64,000 nt of DNA from Desulfovibrio sp. X2 (lineage in GTDB: Bacteria > Desulfobacterota > Desulfovibrionia > Desulfovibrionales > Desulfovibrionaceae). Shown here one piece after another: positions 1 to 9,555 of this stretch. Made by a program: the position numbers and the translations under genes. Position 1 is the stretch's first letter; each line of letters starts with the position of its first letter. The stretch is taken from NCBI RefSeq assembly GCF_000422205.1, contig NZ_ATHV01000013.1, forward strand, positions 1 to 64,000, written 5' to 3'. The notes under the pieces are model-generated. The model was not told the origin of the DNA. It saw only the letters and a list, made by a program, of their open reading frames with translations, and did not search any database.

Positions 1-50
1 GGGAGGGTGCAGGGAGGGGGCGCGTAGCCCCCTCCCTGCCCGCCGGAGGC
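1..50. repeat. 3'-flanking hairpin repeat, copy A (cut by window edge)
   Basis: A perfect 12-bp stem (9-20 with 28-39) around the loop CGCGTAG is followed by CCGCCGGAGGC at 40-50. It lies just past the stop codon of the minus-strand Usp gene, with the CCGCCGGAGGC end facing the gene. Copies B (15558-15630) and C (16016-16089) have the same design and the same orientation relative to their genes. It may act as a terminator or mRNA 3'-end stabiliser; no T-run is present. Confidence 0.75.
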
Positions 51-67
51 ATGCATATTTCCCGTGC

Positions 68-958
68 CTACTTGCTGATCCACAGGGCGCTGTGGGTCAG
101 CTTGCGCAGGAGCTTTGTGGTCACCGAGGTGGGGAGCAGGGCGCCCATGGCGCTCGGCTCGTTGGCGGTGCGGCCGCAGGCCACGGCCGCGTATCCGTGG
201 CCGTGCGCCTCGTCCACGATGGCCTGGGCCACGTCCTTGCCCTCCACGATCTTGATCTCGATGCCCTTCTCGTGGAAGCCGTTGTCCAGCAGGGCGGCGC
301 CTGCGTCGTCCAGGATGCGCTGCACCTTGGGGGTGATGCGCACGTTGTCCGGCTTGACGTGGAACAGGGTCACCTTGTGGCGTGCGCGGCCCGCGAGGAT
401 GAAGCCCACGTGGTCGGCCACGCGCTTTGCGGGCGCGGACTCGTCCACGCACAGGAGCACGCCGCAGAGGTCGTCGTCCTCCGTGGGGGAGGAGGGGCGG
501 CCGCAGATCCAGATGGGGAAGTCGATGTCCTTCCAGAGGATGCGGTGGCTCACGCTGTCCGCGATCAGCTCCTCGAACCAGGAGAGGCCGCGCCGTCCGA
601 GGACCACGGCGTCGTAGAGGCCTTTTTGGGCCTCGGCTATGATCTCACCCACGGTGCCGAGGGTGGAGTAGACGATCTTCTTGTCCACCCGCTCCGGGGG
701 CAGGGCGTGGTAGGTGATCCAGTCGTAGGCCTTGTCCAGGGCCTCGTTGCCGTGGGCCTTCTTGGTCGCCTCGAGCTCGGCCAGGGCCTGCGGCCCGGGC
801 GCCACGACCTCGGCGGGCTCCCAGGTCGGGGGGCGCGGGGCCACGTAGAGCAGGGTGACGCGGATGTCGTCGTATGTCTTGAAGAAGCTCTTGATGAAGC
901 GAAGGTTGTAGGAGGCGGTCCGGTCGCCCGAGACGGCCAGCAGGAAGTGCTTTTCCAT
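68..958 (-). CDS. Universal stress protein, tandem UspA domains
   Basis: A 296-residue protein made of two UspA (adenine-nucleotide alpha-hydrolase-like) folds. The first, about residues 1-150, opens with FLLAVSGD and continues into DAVVLGRRGLSWFEELIADS. The second, about 165-296, opens with GVLLCVDES and ends with CGRTANEPSAMGALLPTSV. The Gly-rich ATP-binding loop (G-2x-G-9x-G-S/T) is poorly kept in both halves, so ATP binding is uncertain. Tandem Usp proteins are common in anaerobes facing stress or starvation; the exact role is unknown. The ATG at 958 starts the first beta strand directly. It is a single-gene unit transcribed away from the PH-like gene, with repeat copy A just after its stop. 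Confidence 0.85.
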   Translation of the reverse strand: MEKHFLLAVSGDRTASYNLRFIKSFFKTYDDIRVTLLYVAPRPPTWEPAEVVAPGPQALAELEATKKAHGNEALDKAYDWITYHALPPERVDKKIVYSTLGTVGEIIAEAQKGLYDAVVLGRRGLSWFEELIADSVSHRILWKDIDFPIWICGRPSSPTEDDDLCGVLLCVDESAPAKRVADHVGFILAGRARHKVTLFHVKPDNVRITPKVQRILDDAGAALLDNGFHEKGIEIKIVEGKDVAQAIVDEAHGHGYAAVACGRTANEPSAMGALLPTSVTTKLLRKLTHSALWISK

Positions 959-1077
959 CGGGATGCTCCGTGGGAGGTTCTGCCGCTATCTTCCCTATGG
1001 CAGGCCGCCGGGCATTTTTCAAGGCCGCGCCGGGCAACGGTTGACTTTGCCGGGCCTTGTGCCAATAGTTCCCGCCC

Positions 1078-1614
1078 ATGACGGAACAGAACAATCCCGA
1101 TGTCTTCACGGTGCCTCAGACCCTCGGCGTGATAGGCGGCGTGCTGCTCCTGGCCTGCGGAGCGGCCTGGCTCACGGCCTGGTTCTACCGCGGCGGCATG
1201 TACACGGCCGGCACGGTGATGCTTGTGGTCTTCGTGCCCATGCTCTACCTGCTCTGGTTCATCCTCTACATGAAGCCGTCGGACACGCGCATCCTGGTGG
1301 GCGAGGACGGCCTGGTCATCGAGGTGCCGCCCTACTGCACGGTCCGCGTGAGCGCGGACAGCATCCGCAAGGCGTACCGCTGCGACATGCGCAAGGAGTC
1401 CCATCTGCAGGGGCTTGCGCGCGACACGGGCACCTCCGTGGGCGGCTACAAGGCGGGCATCTTCAAGGCCGAGGGGCGCGAGGCGGTCATCGTCTCCAGG
1501 CGGCGCGACGTGATCTGCCTGGTCACGGACGAGCGGCTCGTGGCGCTCGGGCCGCGCGACCTTTCCGGCCTGGCGGCCGCGCTGGAGCGCCGCCTGGGCC
1601 TCTCCGTGGCCTGA
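1078..1614 (+). CDS. Membrane protein with PH-like domain
   Basis: A 178-residue protein with two transmembrane helices near the N terminus (about residues 14-35 and 42-62). A soluble beta-rich part follows (from about 66, starting SDTRILVGEDGLVIEV) that resembles the bacterial PH-like domain of small membrane proteins. It contains no catalytic motif. The family is widespread and mostly uncharacterised. The gene stands 119 bp from the divergent Usp gene and 103 bp before the sigma-54 activator; no operon can be claimed. The ATG at 1078 is the first start that includes both helices, though no strong ribosome binding site precedes it. The PH assignment is a guess from the hairpin-rich soluble part. 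Confidence 0.6.
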   Translation: MTEQNNPDVFTVPQTLGVIGGVLLLACGAAWLTAWFYRGGMYTAGTVMLVVFVPMLYLLWFILYMKPSDTRILVGEDGLVIEVPPYCTVRVSADSIRKAYRCDMRKESHLQGLARDTGTSVGGYKAGIFKAEGREAVIVSRRRDVICLVTDERLVALGPRDLSGLAAALERRLGLSVA

Positions 1615-1717
1615 TCCAAGGGCTTCGGGCGGCGGTGCGGTCGGTCGTGCGGTCGACGGCCGGGGCCGCTTTCGCGGACACTCCCCATTCCCTTGCGAAC
1701 GTGCTAAAGGCGGGCGC

Positions 1718-3166
<1,449 letters not shown>

Positions 3167-3456
3167 ATTTCCGATACCCGTTGGCTTATGTAAATAACGT
3201 TTTATTTTAAAATGTTATGAAAAAAGGCGAGGCCTCTCCGGGCCCGCTTTTGCTGTCTTCGTCACTTCTCCCCCGCCTGTTTTCCTCCGCCTGTTGAAAA
3301 ACGATCGGAAATCACATTTCCGGCAGCGTCGTGCGCGATTTCTGAGAAATTCAGTAAATACAGCATGTTGTAACATGGCATAATGGTTGCTCATTTGACT
3401 CCCGGCCGCATGGTGCGGCCAGGGGCTGCCACCCGCACAACACCAGGAACGAAGCG

Positions 3457-3924
3457 ATGGAAACCGTCGGCCATTTTTCTTTCGTGCCCAAACGAGGGAT
3501 CCCGGATGCGCGTGACGCGTCCTCTTCCGTTCCTGCATCCAGCCAGGCGCCTTCGCGGCGCCGCTTTTATTTCCTGACGGGCCGACGCGTCCGGCTGGCC
3601 GCGTGGCTGACCCTGCTCCTGGCCGCGCTCTCGGCCGTGGTCCTGACCGTGGAGGGCATGAGCGCCACGTCGGCCGCGGCCACGACCTGCCGCGGCTACG
3701 TCTTCGAGGCGGAGAACGCCATCTTCCTCGAGACCGACGACGGCAACATCTACGTGCTCAAGGGCGCGGACTTCTCCAAGTACTTCGACAAGTACGTCGA
3801 GGCCGCAGGCGAGGTCCGGGTCAACGAGCACGGCGAGAACGTGCTCACCGTGAAATCCATCAAGGCCATGAAACCCCCGGCGGGCGGTCCCATGGAGGAC
3901 CAGCCGGCCCAGGGCGGACAATAA
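3457..3924 (+). CDS. Small membrane-anchored hypothetical protein
   Basis: A 155-residue protein of unknown function. After a basic, Ser-rich N terminus of about 45 residues comes one hydrophobic helix (about 47-65), then a short exported domain with CRGYVFEAENAIFLET and EVRVNEHGENVLTVKSIK. This resembles a small OB-like or DUF5818-like beta barrel. The ATG at 3457 has AGGA upstream. It ends 44 bp before the KamA gene and is read in the same direction, so it may be the first gene of that operon. A start inside the hydrophobic stretch cannot be ruled out. I do not recognise the family. Confidence 0.6.
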   Translation: METVGHFSFVPKRGIPDARDASSSVPASSQAPSRRRFYFLTGRRVRLAAWLTLLLAALSAVVLTVEGMSATSAAATTCRGYVFEAENAIFLETDDGNIYVLKGADFSKYFDKYVEAAGEVRVNEHGENVLTVKSIKAMKPPAGGPMEDQPAQGGQ

Positions 3925-3968
3925 CCGAAGACCGCGGGAAGACCCTGCGGCACTTGCGAGGAGAAATC

Positions 3969-5300
3969 GTGAAACACGCGAGGAAAGCGGTCGAAAGCAC
4001 GGCCGCCGTCATGGAGCCTCCGTCGTCTTCCGTACCCGCCCTGAAAAGCCTGCGCGGGGGCTTCGGCCTGTCCGGCGCCAGGCACCACGGCAAGACTCCC
4101 GCCTTCGTCGTGGACGAGGCGCGCGACGCGTTTTGCGCCACCCACTTCCCCCTTGCCACCCGCGAGCAGTGGAGCGACTGGCGCTGGCAGATCAAGAACC
4201 GCCTGACCACGGCCGCAGCGCTCTCCCGCATCCTGCCGCTCTCCGCCGACGAGGCCCTGGCGCTCTCCGCGCGCGGCGGGCGCCTGCCCTTTGCGGTCAC
4301 GCCCTACTATCTTTCCCTCTTCGCCCCGAATTTCGCCGCGGACGGGAACGCGGCGGCGGACGCAGCGCACCCCCTGCGCCGCACCATGATCCCGTCCACG
4401 GCGGAGCTTTCGCTCAGCACCTGCGAGACCGCCGACCCCCTGGCCGAGGAGGACGACAGCCCGGTGCCCGGGCTGGTCCACCGCTATCCGGACCGCGCCC
4501 TGTTCCTGGCCACGGACTTCTGCTCGGCCTACTGCCGCTACTGCACGCGCTCGCGCCGCGTGGGCAAGGGGCCCTCGCGCGCCCCGGCCACCCACGTCTG
4601 GGAGCAGGCGCTCGGCTACATCGCCCGCACCCCGGCGATCCGCGACGTCATCGTCTCCGGCGGCGATCCGCTGACCCTGTCCGACCGCGCCCTGGAGTAC
4701 CTGCTGACGAGGCTTCGCGCCATCCCGCACGTGGAGGTCATCCGCCTGGGCACCAAGACGCCCATGGTCCTGCCGCAGCGCATCACCCCCTCGCTGGTCA
4801 AGATGCTGCGCCGCTTCCACCCCCTGTGGGCGAGCATCCACTGCACGCACCCGAGCGAGTTCACGCCCGAGTCCTCCCAGGCGCTGGAGCGGCTGGCCGA
4901 CGCGGGGCTGCCGCTCGGCAGCCAGACCGTGCTGCTCGAGGGCGTCAACGACTCTCCCGAGGTCATGGGCGAGCTCATGCGCGGCCTCATGAAGCGGCGC
5001 GTGCGGCCCTACTACCTCTACCAGTGCGACCAGGTGCCCGGCACCGGCCACTTCCGCGCCCCGCTCTCGCGCGGCATCGAGATCATCAAGTCCCTTCGCG
5101 GCCACACCTCGGGCTACGCCGTGCCGCATCTGGTGGTGGACCTGCCGGGCGGCGGCGGCAAGGCGCCCGTGCTGCCCGAATACCTCTCCGGCGTCTCGGG
5201 CGACGAGCTGACCTTCGTGAACTACGAGGGCCGCACCTTCACGAGCCACGACCCGGTCACGGCCGCGCTCATGCGCGACCAGCTCCCGGCGGAGGCCTGA
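3969..5300 (+). CDS. KamA-family radical SAM aminomutase
   Basis: A protein of about 443 residues from the GTG at 3969, which follows the ribosome binding site GAGGAG. The [4Fe-4S]/S-adenosylmethionine motif CSAYCRYC is present, followed by TRSRRVG as in lysine 2,3-aminomutases. Further family marks are IRDVIVSGGDPL, RLGTKTPMVLPQRIT and HLVVDLPGGGGK near the C terminus, where these PLP enzymes bind the cofactor lysine. The family moves an alpha-amino group to the beta carbon (lysine to beta-lysine) or does so on a related substrate. Three bases separate it from an ATP-grasp gene, and a second ATP-grasp gene and a GNAT gene follow, so the product is probably passed to amide-forming and acetylating enzymes. 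The substrate is inferred only. Confidence 0.88.
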   Translation: MKHARKAVESTAAVMEPPSSSVPALKSLRGGFGLSGARHHGKTPAFVVDEARDAFCATHFPLATREQWSDWRWQIKNRLTTAAALSRILPLSADEALALSARGGRLPFAVTPYYLSLFAPNFAADGNAAADAAHPLRRTMIPSTAELSLSTCETADPLAEEDDSPVPGLVHRYPDRALFLATDFCSAYCRYCTRSRRVGKGPSRAPATHVWEQALGYIARTPAIRDVIVSGGDPLTLSDRALEYLLTRLRAIPHVEVIRLGTKTPMVLPQRITPSLVKMLRRFHPLWASIHCTHPSEFTPESSQALERLADAGLPLGSQTVLLEGVNDSPEVMGELMRGLMKRRVRPYYLYQCDQVPGTGHFRAPLSRGIEIIKSLRGHTSGYAVPHLVVDLPGGGGKAPVLPEYLSGVSGDELTFVNYEGRTFTSHDPVTAALMRDQLPAEA

Positions 5301-5303
5301 GCC

Positions 5304-6347
5304 ATGAAGATCGGCATCACCTACGACCTGAAAGAGGTCTACCTCCAGGAGGGCTACAGCCCCGAGGAGGTCGCCGAGTTCGACTGCCCGGAGACCGTCC
5401 AGGGCATCGAGGAGGCGCTCTGGGCGCTCGGCTGCGACACCGACCCCGTAGGCAACGTGCGGGAGCTGGTGCGCCGCCTGGCGCTGGGCGAGCGCTGGGA
5501 CATGGTCTTCAACATCGCGGAGGGGCTCTCGGGCTTCGGCCGCGAGTCCCAGGTCCCGGCCCTGCTCGAGGCCTACAGGATTCCCTGCACCTTCTCCGAC
5601 CCCCTGGTACTCTCGCTGTGCCTGCACAAGGGCATGACCAAGCACGTGCTGCGCGACCGCCGCGTGCCCACGCCCGCCTTCGCGGTCGTCGAGCGGCCCG
5701 AGGACGCGGCCCGCGTGGATCTGGCCTACCCCCTGTTCGCCAAGCCCGTGGCCGAGGGCACGAGCAAGGGCGTCTCGGCGCGCTCGCTGTGCCGCACGCC
5801 CGCGGAGCTGGCCGAGGTCTGCGCCGAGCTCCTGGACGCCTTCCGTCAGCCCGTGCTGGTGGAGCGCTACCTGCCCGGCCGCGAGTTCACCGTGGGCATC
5901 CTGGGCACGGGCGACCACGCCCGCTCGCTCGGCGTCATGGAGGTCCTGCTGCGGGACGGCGCCGAGTCCGGCTCCTATTCGCTCGAGAACAAGTGGAACT
6001 ACGAGGAGCGGGTGGAATACCGCCTCGTGGACGATCTCGACGCGGCCGCGTCCGCCGGGGTCGCGCTCATGGCCTGGCGGGCCATGGGCTGCCGCGACGG
6101 CGGACGCGTGGACGTGCGCCTGGACGAGCACGGCCAGGCCCAGGTCATCGAGCTGAACCCGCTGCCCGGCCTGAACCCGAGCTATTCCGACCTGCCCATC
6201 CTCTGCCGTCTGGCGGGCATGCCCTACGTGGACCTCATCGGCGGCATCGTCCGCTCGGCGGCCGAGCGCTCGGGCCTCGCCCTGCCCGACGCCCGCGCGA
6301 GCAGGCCGCTGCGTCCCGTGCGGCCCCTGCGCCGGGCCGCCTCTTGA
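5304..6347 (+). CDS. ATP-grasp ligase, D-Ala-D-Ala ligase-like (first of two)
   Basis: A 347-residue protein with the ATP-grasp fold of D-alanine-D-alanine ligases. It has an N-terminal pre-ATP-grasp domain (MKIGITYDLKEVY), FNIAEGLSGFGRESQVPALLE (the analogue of the substrate-loop region), KPVAEGTSKGVS as nucleotide-binding strand and loop, and RVDVRLDEHGQAQVIELNPLPGLNP with the Mg-binding Asp/Glu/Asn set. Such enzymes join a carboxylate to an amine through an acyl phosphate. Being three bases after KamA and paired with a second ATP-grasp gene argues against peptidoglycan synthesis and for a dedicated pathway. The substrate is unknown. Confidence 0.85.
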   Translation: MKIGITYDLKEVYLQEGYSPEEVAEFDCPETVQGIEEALWALGCDTDPVGNVRELVRRLALGERWDMVFNIAEGLSGFGRESQVPALLEAYRIPCTFSDPLVLSLCLHKGMTKHVLRDRRVPTPAFAVVERPEDAARVDLAYPLFAKPVAEGTSKGVSARSLCRTPAELAEVCAELLDAFRQPVLVERYLPGREFTVGILGTGDHARSLGVMEVLLRDGAESGSYSLENKWNYEERVEYRLVDDLDAAASAGVALMAWRAMGCRDGGRVDVRLDEHGQAQVIELNPLPGLNPSYSDLPILCRLAGMPYVDLIGGIVRSAAERSGLALPDARASRPLRPVRPLRRAAS

Positions 6348-6363
6348 GCGCCGGGCGCCTCCC

Positions 6364-7392
6364 ATGCGCGTAGCCCTGCTTCACAGCCGCGTCGGTCCCG
6401 CGGCCGGAGCCGACGACCAGGACACCCTGGCCCAGGCCGCGGCCGTGCGCCGCGCGTTGCGCTCCCTCGGCCACTCGGCCGTGAGCGTGGCCGTGGACCT
6501 CGACCTCGGCCCCGCGGCCTGGACGCTGGCGCGTCTGCGGCCGGACGTGGCGGTCAACCTGGTGGAGACCATCGGCGGGGCGGACGGCCTGGCGCACTTC
6601 GCGCCCGACCTCCTGGCCCACCTGGGCATCCCCTTCACCGGCTCGGACGGCCCCTCCCTGGTGCTGACCAACGACAAGCCCCTGTGCAAGCGGCTGCTCG
6701 TCGCGCGCGGCGTGGCCACACCGGCCTGGGTGGAGGCGGACGGAAGCGCGGGCGGGGAGTTCGCCCCGGGCGAGTTCATCCTCAAGCCCTGCCGCGAGCA
6801 TGCCTCCAAGGGCATCGACGCGGACTCCGTGGTCCTCGCGGCCACGCCCGGGAACGCGGCGCTCGCGGCGCGCAGGGCCTCGGAGCGGCTGGGCCGTCCC
6901 TGCTTCGCCGAGGCCTACGTCGCGGGGCGCGAGTTCGCCGTCTCCCTGCTGGCCGCGGAAGCGGGCGAGGCGGAAGGTGAGCAGGGTGGCGGCGAGGTCG
7001 AGGTCCTGCCGCCCGCGGAGATGATCTTCCATGGAAAGTGGGAGCGTCCCCTCCTGACCTACGCGGCCAAGTGGGACCCCGAGAGCCCGGAGTACGAGGC
7101 CTCGCGGCGGAGCTTCGAGATTTCGGACGATCCGGCAGAAAACGACCTGCGCGCGAAGCTCGCAAACGCGGCCCGGGCCTGCTGGCAGGCCTTCGGCCTT
7201 GCCGGATACGCCCGCGTGGACTTCCGCGTGGACGGACAGGGCCGCCCCCTGGTCATAGACGTCAACGCCAACCCCTGCCTGGCCCCGGACGCCGGATTCG
7301 CCGCGGCCTGCGCCGAGGCGGGGCTCACCTACGAGCAGACCGTGGCGCGCATCGTCGCGGCCGCGATCATGCGGAAAACTTTCGGAGCATGA
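6364..7392 (+). CDS. ATP-grasp ligase, D-Ala-D-Ala ligase-like (second of two)
   Basis: A 342-residue paralogue of the preceding ligase with clear divergence. The N-terminal domain is MRVALLHSRVGPAAG, followed by VNLVETIGGADGLAHFAPDLL, TGSDGPSLVLTNDK, FILKPCREHASKGID for nucleotide binding, and YARVDFRVDGQGRPLVIDVNANPCL for Mg and substrate. Unlike the first copy it has an acidic, Gly-rich insert (EAGEAEGEQGGGEVEV) before LPPAEMIFHGKWERPLLTYAAKW. Two tandem ligases suggest two successive couplings. The stop codon overlaps the start of the GNAT gene by four bases (ATGA), which indicates translational coupling. Confidence 0.85.
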   Translation: MRVALLHSRVGPAAGADDQDTLAQAAAVRRALRSLGHSAVSVAVDLDLGPAAWTLARLRPDVAVNLVETIGGADGLAHFAPDLLAHLGIPFTGSDGPSLVLTNDKPLCKRLLVARGVATPAWVEADGSAGGEFAPGEFILKPCREHASKGIDADSVVLAATPGNAALAARRASERLGRPCFAEAYVAGREFAVSLLAAEAGEAEGEQGGGEVEVLPPAEMIFHGKWERPLLTYAAKWDPESPEYEASRRSFEISDDPAENDLRAKLANAARACWQAFGLAGYARVDFRVDGQGRPLVIDVNANPCLAPDAGFAAACAEAGLTYEQTVARIVAAAIMRKTFGA

Positions 7393-7886
7393 GCATGAGC
7401 CTTCGCCTTCGCGACGCCGCGCGAGTCGGCGACCTGCCCGCCGTGGAGGACATCCTCCTCTCGGCCGAGGCCTTCACACCGGGCGAGATAGACGTGGCCA
7501 AGGAGCTCGTGCTCGAGCACGCCGCCAAGGGCACGGAGTCCGGCTACCACTTCCTGCTCGCCGACGCGGACGGGCGGACGCAGGGCTACATCTGCTACGG
7601 CCCGGACGCCTGCTCGGACGGCGGGGCCTACCACCTCTACTGGATCGCGGTGCACGCGGGAGCGCGCGGCCTGGGCCTGGCCCGGGCGCTGCTCGACGCG
7701 GCGCGGGACAGGGCCCTGGCCGCGGGCGGCCGCGCCATGTACGCCGAGACCTCGTCCACGCCGCCCTACGCGGACGCGCGCGGCTTCTACGAGCACACGG
7801 GCTTCTTCCTCGAGGCGCGGGTGCGCGACTTCTACAAGCCCGGCGACGACAAGCTGATCTACACGCTGAAGCTGTCCAAGACCTAA
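7389..7886 (+). CDS. GNAT family N-acetyltransferase
   Basis: A 165-residue single-domain GNAT protein starting at the ATG that overlaps the previous stop; a second ATG two codons on is also possible. The acetyl-CoA pyrophosphate loop is GARGLGLARALLDAAR, after beta4 YHLYWIAVH. The C-terminal part FYEHTGFFLEARVRDFYKPGDDKLIYTLKL is typical. A KamA-type enzyme with an acetyltransferase recalls AblA/AblB, which make N-epsilon-acetyl-beta-lysine. Here two ligases lie between them, so the acceptor may be a conjugated product. The assignment to acetyl transfer is firm; the substrate is not known. Confidence 0.85.
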   Translation: MSMSLRLRDAARVGDLPAVEDILLSAEAFTPGEIDVAKELVLEHAAKGTESGYHFLLADADGRTQGYICYGPDACSDGGAYHLYWIAVHAGARGLGLARALLDAARDRALAAGGRAMYAETSSTPPYADARGFYEHTGFFLEARVRDFYKPGDDKLIYTLKLSKT

Positions 7887-7899
7887 GGGAGCGCGTTTC

Positions 7900-9003
7900 G
7901 TGGGCCTGCTGCGCATGTTCCTCGCCCTGTCCGTGTTCTTCTCGCACGAGGGCTACTCGGGCGTGACGCTGCTCACGGGCGAGGCCGCGGTGCAGGCCTT
8001 CTTCGTGGTCTCGGGCTTCTACATGGCCCTCATCCTGCGCGAGAAGTACGCGGGCGCGCCGCTCTCCCTGTTCTACTCCAACCGCTTCCTGCGCCTCGCG
8101 CCCGCCTACTGGGCGGTGCTGCTCCTCTCCTTCGCCGCGCTCGTCCTGTTCGACGCCGCGCCCTTCGTGGGCCGGGCCGAGCTGGCGCGGACGCTGCACG
8201 GACCGGCCGGGCCGGTGGTCCTCTGGAACAACCTCGGCGTGGTCGGCGACGAGCTGCTCTTCCTCTTCAGGCTGGACCCGGACACCGGCCGCCTGGCCTG
8301 GACCGCGGGCCGCGACGGCTTCACCGGGGCCTACGTCTATCTCCTCCTGCCCCAGGCCTGGTCGCTGTCCGTGGAGGCGCTCTTCTACCTCGCCGCACCC
8401 TTCCTGGTGCGCAAAAGCCCCCGCGCCCTGGCGGCCCTGGCCGCGTGCAGCCTGGCGCTTCGCTTCGCCCTGCTGCACGCCACCCCGGGCAGCGACCTGC
8501 TGGCGCGCAAGATCTTCCCGGCCGAGCTCTGGCTCTTCCTGCTCGGCATCCTGGCCTACGGGCTCTATTCCGCCAGCCGCAACCGGCCGCGCGGCCAGGC
8601 CCTGGCCCCGGCGCTCTTCTGGCTCCTGCTCGCGGGCGGGACCTACCTCTCCGGCCTGCCGCTCTCCCTGCGCACGCCGCTGTGCGCGGGCTTTCTGGCC
8701 CTGGCCGTGCCCTGCCTCTTCCGCCTGACCCGGCAAAGCCGCCTCGATCGCTTCCTGGGCGATCTCTCCTACCCCTTCTACATCGTCCACTTCCTCATCC
8801 TGAGCCTCCTCGACCACTTCGCGGACCCGCCCGCCACTGCGGCCGCGCTCCTGCTGACCCTGGGCGCGGCCCTGGCCCTGCACTTCTGCCTCGACCGGCC
8901 CGTGGACAGGTGGCGGCAGCGCCGCCTGGGCCGCCCGGGCGACGGGAACGGCGGCAGGAAGGCGCCTGCCGCGGCCGCTGTCGCCGCCGCGCCTGCCGGG
9001 TAG
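7900..9003 (+). CDS. Membrane acyltransferase, acyltransferase_3 family
   Basis: A 367-residue polytopic protein (about ten hydrophobic helices) of the OafA/YrhL-like acyltransferase_3 family. Near the N terminus are LRMFLALSVFFSHEGYSG, with the conserved His, and FFVVSGFYMALIL followed by FYSNRFLRLAPAYWAVLL. The C-terminal region YPFYIVHFLILSLLD is also characteristic. The family O-acylates sugars or other membrane-exposed molecules using cytoplasmic acyl donors. A GTG start is used 13 bp after the GNAT stop, with AAGGGA upstream. As the last gene of the operon it may modify or process the pathway product at the membrane. The C-terminal tail is Ala-rich and uninformative. Confidence 0.82.
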   Translation: MGLLRMFLALSVFFSHEGYSGVTLLTGEAAVQAFFVVSGFYMALILREKYAGAPLSLFYSNRFLRLAPAYWAVLLLSFAALVLFDAAPFVGRAELARTLHGPAGPVVLWNNLGVVGDELLFLFRLDPDTGRLAWTAGRDGFTGAYVYLLLPQAWSLSVEALFYLAAPFLVRKSPRALAALAACSLALRFALLHATPGSDLLARKIFPAELWLFLLGILAYGLYSASRNRPRGQALAPALFWLLLAGGTYLSGLPLSLRTPLCAGFLALAVPCLFRLTRQSRLDRFLGDLSYPFYIVHFLILSLLDHFADPPATAAALLLTLGAALALHFCLDRPVDRWRQRRLGRPGDGNGGRKAPAAAAVAAAPAG

Positions 9004-9555
9004 TTTCCCGTGCCGCCTATATGCCTTGAAGTGCCGTGATTCTGCGGCCTCCGGGCGCAGGAGGGGAGGGAAGCCCCCTGCCCCAGGGGACTGACCCGGA
9101 GTTTGAGAAAAAATTCCCATTTACTCCATCTGTCCAGCTTGCTAGAGAAAATCTGCCGGCCGGGCGTGCGCCCGCGCACCTGAGTGAACGTCCACTCAGA
9201 CGCCGACGCCCGCTGCCGGAATTGATGTCAGGAGCACCCGCCCGGAGCACCCACGCAGAGGTTCCAGGTCATGCGCATCCGCATCGTGCCTTCGGTCCGC
9301 CCGCCTTTCGCTCTCCCCGGGAAATCCGGGGGACGCACCATCCATCCCAAGCGTTTCGTTTCCCATGTCCGTCCGCGCATCCGGGGGCCGAAGGCCCGCG
9401 AGGGCTCGCCGTTCCAGGCTTCGTGGTCATCGGGATCATCAAGATCATCAGGATCGTCAGGATCATCAGGATCATCGGGATCATCGGGATCAGCCGCTTT
9501 CACGGGCTTCACGGGACCATGCGCGCCGTGCGCGCAGCATAGGGGGAGGTAAGTC
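9004..9555. other. Intergenic region of 552 bp before the chemoreceptor
   Basis: I find no convincing gene here. The stretch holds a degenerate relative of the 3'-flanking repeat at about 9046-9090 (GCCTCCGG followed by purine/pyrimidine-rich hairpin arms) and a 9-bp tandem repeat at 9427-9492. The ribosome binding site GGGGGAGG lies just before the chemoreceptor start. Open frames across the tandem repeat give only low-complexity peptides. Confidence 0.6.
9427..9492. repeat. 9-bp tandem repeat, seven units
   Basis: Seven consecutive copies of TCATCRGGA-type units run from 9427, with two units altered (TCATCAAGA, TCGTCAGGA), then a partial TCA. The array ends 64 bp before the chemoreceptor start codon. 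Slipped-strand changes in copy number could alter the spacing of upstream control elements. No promoter can be read with confidence. Confidence 0.85.

Noticed and set aside
3750-6365. Very long minus-strand open frame opposite the KamA and ATP-grasp genes
   Set aside because: It is Arg/Ala/Gly/His-rich low-complexity sequence with no family motif, a typical shadow of high-GC coding DNA on the other strand.
3969-7886. Simple N-epsilon-acetyl-beta-lysine (AblA/AblB) operon
   Set aside because: Two ATP-grasp ligases lie between the aminomutase and the acetyltransferase and are not part of that pathway; I keep it only as a comparison.
9036-9542. Open frame coding Ile/Arg/Gly repeats across the 9-bp array
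   Set aside because: The peptide is only a translation of the tandem repeat and the flanks lack any recognisable domain or ribosome binding site.
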